Notes: a model not told the origin generated them from the sequence alone. 9,988 nucleotides of DNA from Pseudomonadota bacterium (GCA_023423605.1 JAFAFF010000044.1:1-9988), one strand, 5' to 3'. Shown: positions 1 to 9,988, counted from the first letter of the stretch. Program-made: numbers and translations.

Positions 1-203
1 ATCTGCGTTTCAACCGCTTGATTGTTCAAGACTTCGTTTCCATCATCCGCCGACAGGAGCGTGGTGGCGGCGCTCCCCCGGACAGCAGCGGCGACCACGC
101 GGGTGCGTTCGCTATTGTGCCGCAACCAGGCGGCAGGGCCTACCCTGCCATGGGTCATTGGCGACGCCGGGCGATGCATCGGGGCATGCGTTAACCTGTA
201 CGC
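1..203. other. Non-coding region upstream of the Smr gene
   Basis: No convincing gene lies here. One reading frame is open from position 3 to a TAA at 192-194, but its codons often end in A or T, unlike the strongly GC-ending codons of the real genes nearby, so I do not call it. The stretch holds three small inverted repeats: CTTGA/TCAAG around TTGT at 17-30, a 7-bp stem at 132-149, and the 10-bp palindrome CGATGCATCG at 172-181. I found no promoter with acceptable -35 and -10 boxes. In many gammaproteobacteria surE follows truD, so a minus-strand surE could begin just left of the window; this is inference from gene order only. Confidence 0.5.
132..149. repeat. 7-bp inverted repeat with 4-nt loop upstream of the Smr gene
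   Basis: GGCAGGG (132-138) and CCCTGCC (143-149) are perfect reverse complements around CCTA. The repeat lies 54 bp before the Smr start codon. It has no T-run on either side, so it is not a standard intrinsic terminator. It could be an operator or a stem in a leader RNA, or chance in GC-rich DNA. Confidence 0.35.
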
Positions 204-743
204 ATGTCGCATCCGCATGACGAAGATCCTGCCGAACTGTTCCGCTCGGCCATCGGTGAAGTGACCCCGCTGCGCAAGGTCAGCGGGCCGGCGCCGGCTG
301 CGCCCAGGCCACGCCCGCGTGCGCGGATGGCCGAACGCGACGAACAGGAAGCGGCCAGTGAATTCGCCCGGCTGCTGCGCGACAGCGCGCCGCTGGATGC
401 CGGCGATGCGCTCAGTTACCGTCGCGACAACCTGCCACCACGCATGTTCCAGCGGCTGAAGAAGGGCCAGTATTCGGTGCAGGACGAACTGGACCTGCAC
501 GGTGCCACCGCCGCGCAGGCCGAGCAGCTGCTGCGCCGGTTCCTGCTGGAAGCCCACGCGCATGACCACGGCTGCGTGCGCATCATCCACGGCAAGGGGC
601 GGCAATCCGACGGCGGTGCGCCGGTACTGAAGAACCTGGTGGACCGCCTGCTGCGGCTGCGCAACGACATCCTCGCCTTCCACTCGGCCCCGTCCGGCCA
701 GGGCGGCACCGGCGCCGTCCTGGTCCTGCTGGCCCGCCCCTGA
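204..743 (+). CDS. Smr-domain protein, SmrA-like endonuclease family
   Basis: This 179-residue protein has a charged, Pro/Arg-rich N-terminal half and a C-terminal Smr (small MutS-related) domain at about residues 93-178. The motifs LDLHG (96-100), IIHGKGR (127-133) and GGTGAV (167-172) are the family signature. In E. coli SmrB the DLH Asp and His are needed for mRNA cleavage at collided ribosomes; the equivalents here are D97 and H99. The N-terminal stretch ELFRSAIGEVTPL (11-23) recalls E. coli SmrA (YdaL), which as I remember it lacks the LDLH motif, so this protein looks SmrA-like with an intact catalytic motif. Nuclease activity is inferred. The ATG at 204 has no clear Shine-Dalgarno sequence; no better in-frame start is visible. 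The gene converges on truD and stands opposite to all its right-hand neighbours. Confidence 0.9.
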   Translation: MSHPHDEDPAELFRSAIGEVTPLRKVSGPAPAAPRPRPRARMAERDEQEAASEFARLLRDSAPLDAGDALSYRRDNLPPRMFQRLKKGQYSVQDELDLHGATAAQAEQLLRRFLLEAHAHDHGCVRIIHGKGRQSDGGAPVLKNLVDRLLRLRNDILAFHSAPSGQGGTGAVLVLLARP

Positions 744-799
744 AAAAAAGGGGGGACGGAGGTGGTTAATTGCAATTAACCACCTCCGTCCCCTTTTTT
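744..799. terminator. Bidirectional intrinsic terminator made of a near-perfect palindrome
   Basis: The gap between the convergent Smr gene and truD is one palindrome. Positions 752-793 are a perfect 42-bp inverted repeat, with 21-bp arms starting GGGGACGGAGG and no loop bases, centred between 772 and 773 in TTAATTGCAATTAA. It is flanked by an A-run (743-749) and a T-run (794-799), so either transcript forms a stem followed by U residues. The outer ends read TGAAAAAA and TTTTTTCA, so the stop codons of both genes (741-743 plus, 799-801 minus) lie in the symmetric ends. The left arm has two extra Gs and one extra A. Termination in both directions is inferred from structure. Confidence 0.85.
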
Positions 800-1818
800 C
801 AGGTGGTGGGGCCGAGTTCGTGGAGCACGGCGGTGGCGTAGCAACCCGGCGGCAGCGCGAAGGACAGTTCCAGCGTGGCGGTGTCCCGCCACTGGTGCTG
901 CATCAGCGCCGGGCGCAGGCGCAGCGCGCGCCGTTCCTGCTTCAGGCCGGCGTCTTCCAGCCCTGCGCGCAACGCGATCGATTCCTCGTCGGCCAGTGCG
1001 TCCCGTTCCAGCGCCAGTGCGGCATCGGTGCTGCGCAGCTCGCCCGCACCCCACAACGGCCCGCTGGGATGGATGTCGAAGCGCGCCAACCGCTCGGCCA
1101 GCGCATCGCTCCACGCTTCGGGACCGAACACGCTGCGGCTGCCATCCAGCATCCACACCTCGCCGTCCAGCGGCTGGTCCCAGCAGCCCTGCTCCACGCG
1201 CGCGGCCAGCACCCGGTTGAACAGCGCCGAGCGGGCAGCCGACAGCAGCAGCGAACGCTGGTCCTTGCGCATGCGGCGGCCACCGAACATCGCCAGTGCC
1301 GCCGGCACGTTGCCACCATCGCGACCGAAGCGCTGCTCGCCGAACCAGTTGGGCAGGCCACGCGCGGCGATCTGTCGCAGCCGCTCATCCACCGCCCGTG
1401 CATCGGCATCTACCTCACGCAGCACCAGCCGGAAGCGGTTGCCGGCCAGCGCACCGCGCTGCAGCTTGCGGTTGTGCCACGTGGAGGACACCACCTGCAT
1501 TTCATCGTCGTCCAGCAATGCCACATCCGGCGAGACACGCCTGGGCAGGTGTACGCTGAAGCGCTGTGTGGTCACGGCATGGCGATCCTTCATGCCCGCA
1601 TAGCTGACCGCCATTTCCGGCAGGCCCGCCCATTGCGCCAGGCGCCTGGCGACGTGCAGGGTATTCGCATCGCGCTTGCGTATCGCCAGCAGCAGGTGCT
1701 CGCCTTCGCCGGTGGCTTCGAAAGCAGGCAGTTCGTCCACCTGGAAATCTTCCGGCGTGGAACGGATGCGCGCCTGGTTCCAGAGCGGCGCACCGAATGC
1801 CAGCGGCAGCGGAATCAT
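799..1818 (-). CDS. truD: tRNA pseudouridine(13) synthase TruD
   Basis: TruD converts uridine 13 of certain tRNAs (tRNA-Glu in E. coli) to pseudouridine. The 339-residue product matches the family length (E. coli about 349). Motifs visible are the catalytic [11 protein letters not shown] (75-85), with D78 corresponding to the catalytic Asp80 of E. coli, and [14 protein letters not shown] (157-170), a conserved TruD signature. The C-terminal ALPPGCYAT also fits the family. The ATG at 1818 is chosen because it overlaps the ispF stop as ATGA and begins the conserved N-terminus; the frame stays open further upstream but that part is antisense-like sequence inside ispF. It is the last gene of the run and ends inside the palindrome shared with the Smr gene. 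Confidence 0.96.
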   Translation of the reverse strand: MIPLPLAFGAPLWNQARIRSTPEDFQVDELPAFEATGEGEHLLLAIRKRDANTLHVARRLAQWAGLPEMAVSYAGMKDRHAVTTQRFSVHLPRRVSPDVALLDDDEMQVVSSTWHNRKLQRGALAGNRFRLVLREVDADARAVDERLRQIAARGLPNWFGEQRFGRDGGNVPAALAMFGGRRMRKDQRSLLLSAARSALFNRVLAARVEQGCWDQPLDGEVWMLDGSRSVFGPEAWSDALAERLARFDIHPSGPLWGAGELRSTDAALALERDALADEESIALRAGLEDAGLKQERRALRLRPALMQHQWRDTATLELSFALPPGCYATAVLHELGPTT

Positions 1819-2312
1819 GCCGCCACCAGCAGTACCGCGGCCTGTGCGGCGATGCCTTCGCCGCGCCCGGTGAAGCCCAGCTTCTCCGAGGTGGTCGCCT
1901 TCACGCTCACCGCATCCAGCGGCACCTGCAACAGCGCGGCGATGCGTTCGCGCATGGCCAGCGCGTGCGGACCCACCTTCGGCCGCTCGCAGATCACGGT
2001 GATGTCGGTGTTGCCGACCCGCCAGCCCCGCGCGCGCAGCAACGCATCGCAGTGACGCACGAAATCGCTGCTGTCGGCCCCCTTCCAGCGGTCGTCGCTG
2101 GGCGGGAAATGCTGGCCGATGTCGCCCAGCGCCAGTGCGCCGAGCATCGCATCGCACAGCGCGTGCAGGATCACATCGCCATCGCTGTGGGCCAGCACGC
2201 CGGCGCTGTGGGGCACGCGGATGCCGCCCAGCATGATGTGGTCGCCTTCAGCGAAGGCATGGACGTCGTAACCCTGGCCGATGCGCACAGGGGGGAACGG
2301 AAGGGTGTTCAT
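1815..2312 (-). CDS. ispF: 2-C-methyl-D-erythritol 2,4-cyclodiphosphate synthase IspF
   Basis: IspF cyclises CDP-ME 2-phosphate to MEcPP with release of CMP, in the MEP pathway to isoprenoids. The 165-residue protein shows [11 protein letters not shown] (10-20) with metal ligands D16 and H18, [11 protein letters not shown] (42-52) with the third ligand H50, and the C-terminal [19 protein letters not shown]16, H18 and H50 correspond to E. coli D8, H10 and H42, giving a constant offset of 8. The ATG at 2312 is preceded by only a weak AAAGG. It lies 41 bp after ispD, which makes the preceding reaction product's precursor, and overlaps truD by 4 nt. It is a separate protein, not an IspDF fusion as in some alphaproteobacteria. 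Confidence 0.97.
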   Translation of the reverse strand: MNTLPFPPVRIGQGYDVHAFAEGDHIMLGGIRVPHSAGVLAHSDGDVILHALCDAMLGALALGDIGQHFPPSDDRWKGADSSDFVRHCDALLRARGWRVGNTDITVICERPKVGPHALAMRERIAALLQVPLDAVSVKATTSEKLGFTGRGEGIAAQAAVLLVAA

Positions 2313-2353
2313 GGAAACGGCCTTTGCAGGTACAGGGCCACGCGCGGCATGAT

Positions 2354-3052
2354 TCAGCCGGCGCGGCGGGAAAGTACGAATTCGAAACGGTCCAGGTCGG
2401 CAGGCGTGGTGACCTTGAAGTTGTCCTCACTGCCTTCCACCAGCAGCGGACGCTGTCCCTGGCGCTCCATGGCCATCGCATCGTCGGTGACCTCGATGCC
2501 CGCCGCGGCGGCATCGGCCAGCGCGCGGGACAGCTGGTGGCGGCGGAACAACTGCGGTGTCAGCGCGCGCCACAGGCGTTCGCGCGGTTCGGTGCCGTCG
2601 ATGCCACCATCGTCGCCGGCACGCTTGAGCGTATCGCGCACCGGTGCTGCCAGGATCGCACCGACCGGATCGGCACGGCCGACTTCCAGCAGCCGCCCCA
2701 GGTCGGCAGTGGAAAGATTCGGGCGCGCGGCGTCGTGCACCAGCACGAAATCATCGGCACGCACGGCGGCGGGCAGCGCCTGCAGGCCGGCCAGCACCGA
2801 GGCGGCACGCGTTGCACCGCCGGTGCAGGTCAGCACCGGCTTGCCGGCCCATTCGCTCCAGCCCGGCCAGTCGGCATCGTCCTGGCTGATCGCCACCATG
2901 GCCCCGGCAATCGCCGGATGCGCCAGCAGGGCATCCAGCGTATGCGCCAGCAGCATCCGGCCGCCTGCCAGCAGGTACTGCTTCGGCAGCGGCGCACCGA
3001 AGCGCGTGCCTCGGCCTGCGGCGGGAACCACCACCCAGATGGCCGTGCTCAT
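2354..3052 (-). CDS. ispD: 2-C-methyl-D-erythritol 4-phosphate cytidylyltransferase IspD
   Basis: IspD joins CTP and MEP to give CDP-ME and pyrophosphate, the third MEP-pathway step. The 232-residue protein carries the nucleotide-binding [17 protein letters not shown] (10-26), VHDAARP (105-111), APVRDTLKR (136-144) and the C-terminal [15 protein letters not shown] (206-220), all standard for the family. The frame is open to 3385, but the ATG at 3052 is the true start: it begins at the conserved domain and overlaps the ftsB stop as ATGA, so translation is probably coupled. A 41-bp gap leads to ispF. Its CTP demand links it to PyrG at the head of the same-strand run, though the link is only suggestive. 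Confidence 0.97.
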   Translation of the reverse strand: MSTAIWVVVPAAGRGTRFGAPLPKQYLLAGGRMLLAHTLDALLAHPAIAGAMVAISQDDADWPGWSEWAGKPVLTCTGGATRAASVLAGLQALPAAVRADDFVLVHDAARPNLSTADLGRLLEVGRADPVGAILAAPVRDTLKRAGDDGGIDGTEPRERLWRALTPQLFRRHQLSRALADAAAAGIEVTDDAMAMERQGQRPLLVEGSEDNFKVTTPADLDRFEFVLSRRAG

Positions 3053-3399
3053 GGAACGTCCGCCGCATGATCGATCGCCGCGGGCGTGCTGGAAGGCGCA
3101 CGCACCGGCGCTACCGGCGCATCCTCCACGACACGGTAGAACTTCTCGCCGGGCTTGATCATGCCCAGCTCGCTGCGCGCGCGCTCTTCGATGGCGGCCT
3201 GTCCTTCCTTCAGGTCCTGCACTTCCGCGGCCAGCGCATCGTTGCGCTGCTGCAGGCCGTCGTTGTCGCGCTTCTGGTGTTCGACCTGGGCTTCCAGGGT
3301 CATCACTTCCCCCGAGTTGCCCGGGCCGAACCAGAAGCGGTACTGCAGCCACGCCAGCAGCACGGCCAGCACCAGCAGCAGCCACCGCCAGTTGCGCAT
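3049..3399 (-). CDS. ftsB: Cell division protein FtsB
   Basis: FtsB is a bitopic inner-membrane protein of the divisome that forms the FtsQLB complex and helps activate septal peptidoglycan synthesis. The 116-residue protein has a short cytoplasmic start (MRNWR), one membrane segment at about 6-20, the family-typical WLQYRFWFG (17-25), a periplasmic coiled coil at about 33-70 and the conserved [19 protein letters not shown] (72-90). About 26 Pro/Ala-rich residues follow; E. coli FtsB (103 aa) also has a variable tail. It starts 5 nt after the eno stop with no strong Shine-Dalgarno, suggesting reinitiation, and its stop overlaps the ispD start. Placement between eno and ispD is the usual gammaproteobacterial arrangement. 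Confidence 0.95.
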   Translation of the reverse strand: MRNWRWLLLVLAVLLAWLQYRFWFGPGNSGEVMTLEAQVEHQKRDNDGLQQRNDALAAEVQDLKEGQAAIEERARSELGMIKPGEKFYRVVEDAPVAPVRAPSSTPAAIDHAADVP

Positions 3400-3404
3400 G
3401 GGGA

Positions 3405-4782
<1,378 letters not shown>

Positions 4783-4867
4783 ATGATCCGCATCCGCGCC
4801 GCGGCGGCACCTCCAGGCCCGCTCGCCGCGCGAATCGGACCTGCGTGGATGCCAGCGCCGGCACCGC

Positions 4868-5698
4868 TCAGGCGAAGCGCGAGAAGCCGTGCTTCTTGGT
4901 CACCGCGTCCAGTTCCATCAGGGTTTCCAGCAGTTCTTCCATGCGGTCCAGCGGCCACGCATTGGGGCCATCGGACAACGCCTTGGATGGATCCGGATGG
5001 GTTTCGGCGAACAGGCCCGACACGCCCACCGCCACCGCCGCGCGGGACAGCACCGGGACGAATTCGCGCTGCCCGCCGGAGCTGGTGCCCTGCCCGCCCG
5101 GCAGCTGCACCGAATGGGTGGCATCGAACACCACGGGACATCCGGTATCGCGCATCACCGACAGCGAGCGCATGTCACTGACCAGGTTGTTGTAACCGAA
5201 GCTGGCGCCACGTTCGCAGACCATGATCTGCTCGTTGCCGGTCGCCCTGGCCTTTTCCACCACCGGCTTCATGTCCCACGGCGAAAGGAACTGGCCCTTC
5301 TTGATGTTCACCGGCTTGCCGGCGGCGCATACCTTGGTGATGAAGTCGGTCTGGCGGACCAGGAACGCGGGGGTCTGCAGCACATCCACCACCGCGGCCA
5401 CCTCGTCCATCGGGGTGTATTCATGCACGTCGGTCAGCACCGGCACGCCGATCTGCTTCTTCACCTCAGCCAGGACCTTCAGGCCTTCTTCCATGCCCGG
5501 GCCGCGGAAGGCGGTACCGGAGGTACGGTTGGCCTTGTCGAAGCTGGACTTGAAGATGAAGTTGACGCCAAGCCGGCCGGTGATTTCCTTCAGGCGACCG
5601 GCCACGTCCAGCTGCAGCTGCATCGACTCGATCACGCAGGGGCCGGCGATCAGGAACAGGGGCTGGTCCAGCCCGACCTCGAATCCACACAGTTTCAT
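4868..5698 (-). CDS. kdsA: 3-deoxy-8-phosphooctulonate (KDO-8-phosphate) synthase KdsA, probably metal-dependent type
   Basis: KdsA condenses arabinose 5-phosphate with phosphoenolpyruvate to make KDO-8-phosphate for LPS inner core. The 276-residue protein has IAGPCVIES (17-25), [12 protein letters not shown] (49-60), GQFLSPWDM (135-143), [16 protein letters not shown] (161-176) and DATHSVQ (192-198). C21, H195, E232 and D243 occupy the places of the four metal ligands of the Aquifex aeolicus enzyme (C11, H185, E222, D233, as I recall), all with offset 10. E. coli KdsA, metal-independent, has Asn in place of the Cys. A metal-dependent enzyme is therefore predicted. The ATG at 5698 has a good AAGGA six nt upstream. 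It lies 93 bp after pyrG, whose CTP is later used to activate KDO, and before eno, which supplies PEP. Confidence 0.97.
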   Translation of the reverse strand: MKLCGFEVGLDQPLFLIAGPCVIESMQLQLDVAGRLKEITGRLGVNFIFKSSFDKANRTSGTAFRGPGMEEGLKVLAEVKKQIGVPVLTDVHEYTPMDEVAAVVDVLQTPAFLVRQTDFITKVCAAGKPVNIKKGQFLSPWDMKPVVEKARATGNEQIMVCERGASFGYNNLVSDMRSLSVMRDTGCPVVFDATHSVQLPGGQGTSSGGQREFVPVLSRAAVAVGVSGLFAETHPDPSKALSDGPNAWPLDRMEELLETLMELDAVTKKHGFSRFA

Positions 5699-5721
5699 GG
5701 CATTTCCTTGTTGTCCGCGGC

Positions 5722-5737
5722 GCCGTCAAACGACGGC
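5722..5737 (-). repeat. Small hairpin upstream of kdsA
   Basis: GCCGTC (5722-5727) and GACGGC (5732-5737) form a 6-bp stem with a 4-nt loop in the pyrG-kdsA spacer. In the transcript it ends about 13 nt before the kdsA Shine-Dalgarno. There is no U-run, so it is not a classical terminator. It may modulate kdsA translation or be chance. Confidence 0.35.
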
Positions 5738-5757
5738 ACGCGATGGGAGATGAAGTG

Positions 5758-5789
5758 TGCCAGAGCGGGACGCCGGGCGTCCCGTGGCA
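5758..5789 (-). other. Strong stem-loop directly after the pyrG stop codon
   Basis: Two bases after the pyrG stop, the transcript can form a 13-bp stem: an outer TGCCA/TGGCA (5758-5762 with 5785-5789) and an inner CGGGACGC/GCGTCCCG (5766-5773 with 5777-5784) around a 3-nt loop, interrupted by a 3-nt bulge at 5763-5765. No U-run follows on the minus strand, so it is not a standard intrinsic terminator. A 3'-end protecting, processing or partial-termination element between pyrG and kdsA is possible. Confidence 0.6.
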
Positions 5790-5791
5790 GG

Positions 5792-7773
<1,982 letters not shown>

Positions 7774-7794
7774 GCACTACTCCCGGAAAGCGAT

Positions 7795-7823
7795 AGTTTA
7801 CAGATTGAACGCCTTCAGCCCAA
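7795..7823 (-). promoter_or_regulatory. Candidate promoter for pyrG
   Basis: On the minus strand TTGGGC (7818-7823), a 17-nt spacer and TAAACT (7795-7800) resemble -35 and -10 boxes of a housekeeping promoter (three and four consensus matches). The predicted start near 7788 gives a pyrG leader of about 330 nt, or a 15-nt leader for the possible GTG ORF at 7773. It lies just downstream of the terminator at 7844-7874, where a new transcription unit is expected. Confidence 0.45.
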
Positions 7824-7843
7824 GAGGCGCATGGCGCCATTGC

Positions 7844-7874
7844 AAAAAGGAAGGCCCCGGTGCGAACCGGGGCC
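7844..7874 (-). terminator. Intrinsic terminator after the small exported-protein gene
   Basis: Read on the minus strand, GGCCCCGG (7867-7874), a 6-nt loop (7861-7866) and CCGGGGCC (7853-7860) form an 8-bp GC stem, followed by TTCC and a T5 run (7844-7848). This is a textbook Rho-independent terminator about 21 nt after the stop of the small gene. It isolates that gene from pyrG. Confidence 0.9.
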
Positions 7875-7895
7875 CTGGAAGGAAGGCGAAGCGCT

Positions 7896-8138
7896 TCAGC
7901 GCTTTTTCTTCGCTTCTTCCTCTTCTTCTTCGCGTTGCGGTGCCTGCTGGCCCTTGGCCTTCATTTCCGCCGTGGCCTGCGCGCGGCGCTTGGCCTTGGC
8001 TTCGGCCTCGGACTGGGCGGGGTTGGTCGGATCGTCCTTCGGTGCCGGCTGGCCGGCACCCTGCGCGTTCTGCGCGAGCGCCATCGGTACAGCAACCACG
8101 GCAGCAGCGACAATGGCGATGGTGAGCAGCTTCTTCAT
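7896..8138 (-). CDS. Small exported, highly charged protein of unknown function
   Basis: The 80-residue product begins MKKLLTIAIVAAAVVAVPMALA, which reads as a Sec signal peptide with a probable cut after ALA (residue 22). The mature part of about 58 residues is hydrophilic: a Gln/Pro/Asn-rich linker, then Ala/Lys/Glu/Arg-rich sequence likely to be helical, ending in six Glu followed by AKKKR. I know of no catalytic motif here and do not recognise the family. The ATG at 8138 is supported by AGGAGG five nt upstream; the longer open frame to 8195 lacks such support. It is a single-gene unit, closed by a strong terminator and divergent from parE. A periplasmic location is inferred; there is no Cys for lipidation and no second membrane segment. 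Confidence 0.8.
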   Translation of the reverse strand: MKKLLTIAIVAAAVVAVPMALAQNAQGAGQPAPKDDPTNPAQSEAEAKAKRRAQATAEMKAKGQQAPQREEEEEEAKKKR

Positions 8139-8298
8139 GGAGTCCTCCTGGCGGTATCCACTCGAAAGGGGATGCGGGCAACGATTTCCCGGCACCGTTC
8201 ATTTTACCGCCCCGCCCTGCCCCCCGGCTGAACCGCAGGCGTGCAAAATCCCCGCCCACACCGCACACTTGCGCGTCGCTCCACGCTTTCGAAGACAG
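8139..8298. promoter_or_regulatory. Divergent control region between the small exported-protein gene and parE
   Basis: These 160 bp separate two divergent starts and must hold at least the promoter of the small gene. The best single element is a minus-strand TAAAAT at 8201-8206, which would give a leader of about 55 nt, but no good -35 lies at 16-18 nt from it. For parE I see only CAAAAT at 8244-8249, also without a -35. No terminator or clear operator is visible. Confidence 0.35.
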
Positions 8299-9988
8299 AT
8301 GAACGCCCGCTATAACGCCGCCGATATTGAAGTCCTGTCCGGCCTGGACCCGGTCAAGCGCCGCCCCGGCATGTACACCGACACCGCGCGCCCGAACCAT
8401 CTCGCCCAGGAGGTGATCGACAACTCGGTGGACGAGGCGCTGGCTGGCCACGCCCGTTCGATCGAGATCACCCTGTACAAGGACGGCAGCGTGGAAGTCA
8501 GCGATGACGGCCGCGGCATGCCGGTGGACATCCATCCGGAGGAGAAGATCCCCGGCGTGGAACTGATCCTTACCCGGCTGCATGCCGGTGGCAAGTTCAA
8601 CAACAACAACTACACCTTCTCCGGCGGCCTGCACGGCGTCGGCGTCAGCGTGGTCAACGCGCTGTCCACCCTGGTGGAGATCCACATCAAGCGCGATGGT
8701 GCTGAACACCGCATCACCTTCCGCAATGGCGACCGTGCCACGCCGCTGGAAGTGGTCGGCACCGTGGGCAGGAAGAACACCGGTACCCGCGTGCGTTTCT
8801 GGCCGGACCCGAAATATTTCGATACCCCGAAATTCGCGCTGCGCGCGCTGCGCCACCTGCTGCGCGCCAAGGCCGTGCTGTGCCCGGGCCTGACCGTGAA
8901 ACTCACCGACGAAGCCACCGGCGACGTCGATACCTGGTATTACGAAGATGGCCTGCGCGATTACCTGAAGGCCGAACTGGGCGAGCGCGAGATGCTGCCC
9001 GGCAACCTGTTCGTCGGCCATGTCAGGAAGGAAACCGAGATTGCCGACTGGGCGGTGGCGTGGATGCCGGAAGGCGAGCTGGTGCAGGAAAGCTACGTCA
9101 ACCTGATTCCCACGGCGCAGCATGGCACCCATGTCAACGGCCTGCGCACCGGACTGACCGAAGCGCTGCGCGAGTTCTGCGATTTCCGCAACCTGCTGCC
9201 ACGCGGCGTCAAGCTGGCGCCGGAAGATGTCTGGGACCGGGTCGCCTTCGTGCTGTCCATCAAGATGACCGACCCGCAGTTCAGTGGCCAGACCAAGGAG
9301 CGCCTGTCCTCGCGCCAGGCCGCCGGGTTCGTCGAAGGCGCCGCGCACGATGCCTTCAGCCTGCTGCTGAACCAGAACGTGGATATCGGCGAGAAGATCG
9401 CGCAGCTGGCCATCGAACGCGCCAGTGCGCGCCTGAAGACCGAGAAACTGGTGGTGCGCAAGAAGGTCACCCAGGGCCCGGCGCTGCCGGGCAAGCTGGC
9501 CGACTGCATCAGCCAGGACCTGTCGCGCACCGAGCTGTTCCTGGTGGAAGGTGACTCGGCCGGTGGCAGCGCCAAGCAGGCGCGCGACAAGGATTTCCAG
9601 GCGATCATGCCGCTGCGCGGCAAGATCCTGAATACCTGGGAAGTATCATCCAACAGCGTGCTGGCCTCGGAGGAAGTGCACAACCTGGCCATCGCCATCG
9701 GCTGCGATCCAGGCAAGAACGACATCAGCGGCCTGCGTTACGGCAAGGTGGTGATCCTGGCCGATGCGGACTCCGACGGCCTGCATATCGCCACCCTGCT
9801 GACCGCGTTGTTCCTCAAGCATTTTCCGGCACTGGTGGATGCCGGCCACGTGTTCGTGGCAATGCCGCCGCTGTTCCGCATCGACGTGGGCAAGCAGGTG
9901 TTCTATGCGCTGGACGAGGAAGAAAAGCGCACCATGCTGGACAGGATCGAGCGCGAGAAGATCAAGGGCGCCATCAGCGTGACCCGCT
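8299..9988 (+). CDS. parE: DNA topoisomerase IV subunit B ParE (3' end cut by window)
   Basis: ParE is the ATPase subunit that works with ParC to decatenate replicated chromosomes. The visible 563 residues cover the GHKL ATPase domain (EVIDNSVDEALAG 38-50, DDGRGMP 69-75, GGLHGVGVSVVNA 109-121), the transducer domain with QTKERLSS (331-338), and the Toprim domain with EGDSAGGSAKQARD (417-430) and LADADSDGLHI (487-497), in which E417, D489, D491 and D493 bind Mg. MPLRGKILNTWEVSS (437-451) and the adjoining sequence match ParE rather than GyrB. E. coli ParE has 630 residues, so about 65 C-terminal residues lie beyond the window. The ATG at 8299 begins at the conserved YNAADIEVLSGLDPV; its ribosome binding site is weak (GAAGAC). 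Confidence 0.97.
   Translation, partial: MNARYNAADIEVLSGLDPVKRRPGMYTDTARPNHLAQEVIDNSVDEALAGHARSIEITLYKDGSVEVSDDGRGMPVDIHPEEKIPGVELILTRLHAGGKFNNNNYTFSGGLHGVGVSVVNALSTLVEIHIKRDGAEHRITFRNGDRATPLEVVGTVGRKNTGTRVRFWPDPKYFDTPKFALRALRHLLRAKAVLCPGLTVKLTDEATGDVDTWYYEDGLRDYLKAELGEREMLPGNLFVGHVRKETEIADWAVAWMPEGELVQESYVNLIPTAQHGTHVNGLRTGLTEALREFCDFRNLLPRGVKLAPEDVWDRVAFVLSIKMTDPQFSGQTKERLSSRQAAGFVEGAAHDAFSLLLNQNVDIGEKIAQLAIERASARLKTEKLVVRKKVTQGPALPGKLADCISQDLSRTELFLVEGDSAGGSAKQARDKDFQAIMPLRGKILNTWEVSSNSVLASEEVHNLAIAIGCDPGKNDISGLRYGKVVILADADSDGLHIATLLTALFLKHFPALVDAGHVFVAMPPLFRIDVGKQVFYALDEEEKRTMLDRIEREKIKGAISVTR

Noticed and set aside
22..264. An 80-codon plus-strand frame starting at 22
   Set aside because: It runs into the Smr gene in another frame, has poor codon usage for this genome and no recognisable protein features.
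820..3158. Long plus-strand open frames opposite truD, ispF and ispD
   Set aside because: All are mirror frames of well-supported genes, with biased composition and no ribosome binding sites of note.
2354..3385. An IspD with a 111-residue N-terminal extension
   Set aside because: The extension is ftsB read in another frame; the ATG at 3052 matches the family start and overlaps the ftsB stop.
7798..9348. A 516-codon minus-strand open frame opposite parE and the small gene
   Set aside because: It is antisense to the conserved ParE sequence for most of its length and resembles no known family; its far end merely runs in another frame through the small exported-protein gene.

Overview
The window is GC-rich chromosomal DNA of a gammaproteobacterium. 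Protein sequence character, very high third-position GC and gene order point to the Xanthomonadaceae/Lysobacteraceae, most likely Stenotrophomonas or a close relative; this assignment is inference from recall, not a search. It is almost entirely core housekeeping DNA. I see no transposase, integrase, CRISPR array, toxin-antitoxin pair, rRNA or tRNA, and no defence-like or otherwise new multi-gene system.

Layout. Positions 1-203 form a non-coding upstream region with small inverted repeats. A plus-strand Smr-domain nuclease gene (204-743) follows and converges on truD. The gap between them is filled by one near-perfect palindrome that supplies a terminator to both strands. From 799 to 7456 the minus strand carries, in transcription order, pyrG, kdsA, eno, ftsB, ispD, ispF and truD. 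Several junctions are tight: ATGA overlaps at ftsB/ispD and ispF/truD, and 5 nt between eno and ftsB. A good sigma70-type promoter lies before eno, and the pyrG-kdsA spacer holds two hairpins. Upstream of pyrG is a roughly 440-bp stretch without a confident gene. It contains a candidate promoter, a possible GTG-started small ORF ending in an ATGA overlap with pyrG, and two hairpins. A strong intrinsic terminator then separates it from a small gene for an exported, highly charged 80-residue protein (7896-8138, minus). A 160-bp divergent region precedes parE (plus, 8299 onward, cut by the window end).

Functionally the minus-strand run combines CTP synthesis (PyrG), Kdo-8-phosphate synthesis for LPS (KdsA; its product is later activated with CTP), glycolysis (Eno), division (FtsB), two MEP-pathway isoprenoid steps (IspD, which uses CTP, and IspF) and tRNA pseudouridylation (TruD). 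ParE is the ATPase subunit of topoisomerase IV. The observations most worth a second look are the palindrome whose ends contain both convergent stop codons, the possible unannotated ORF and structured leader before pyrG, the stem-loop two bases after the pyrG stop, and a complete metal-ligand set in KdsA.
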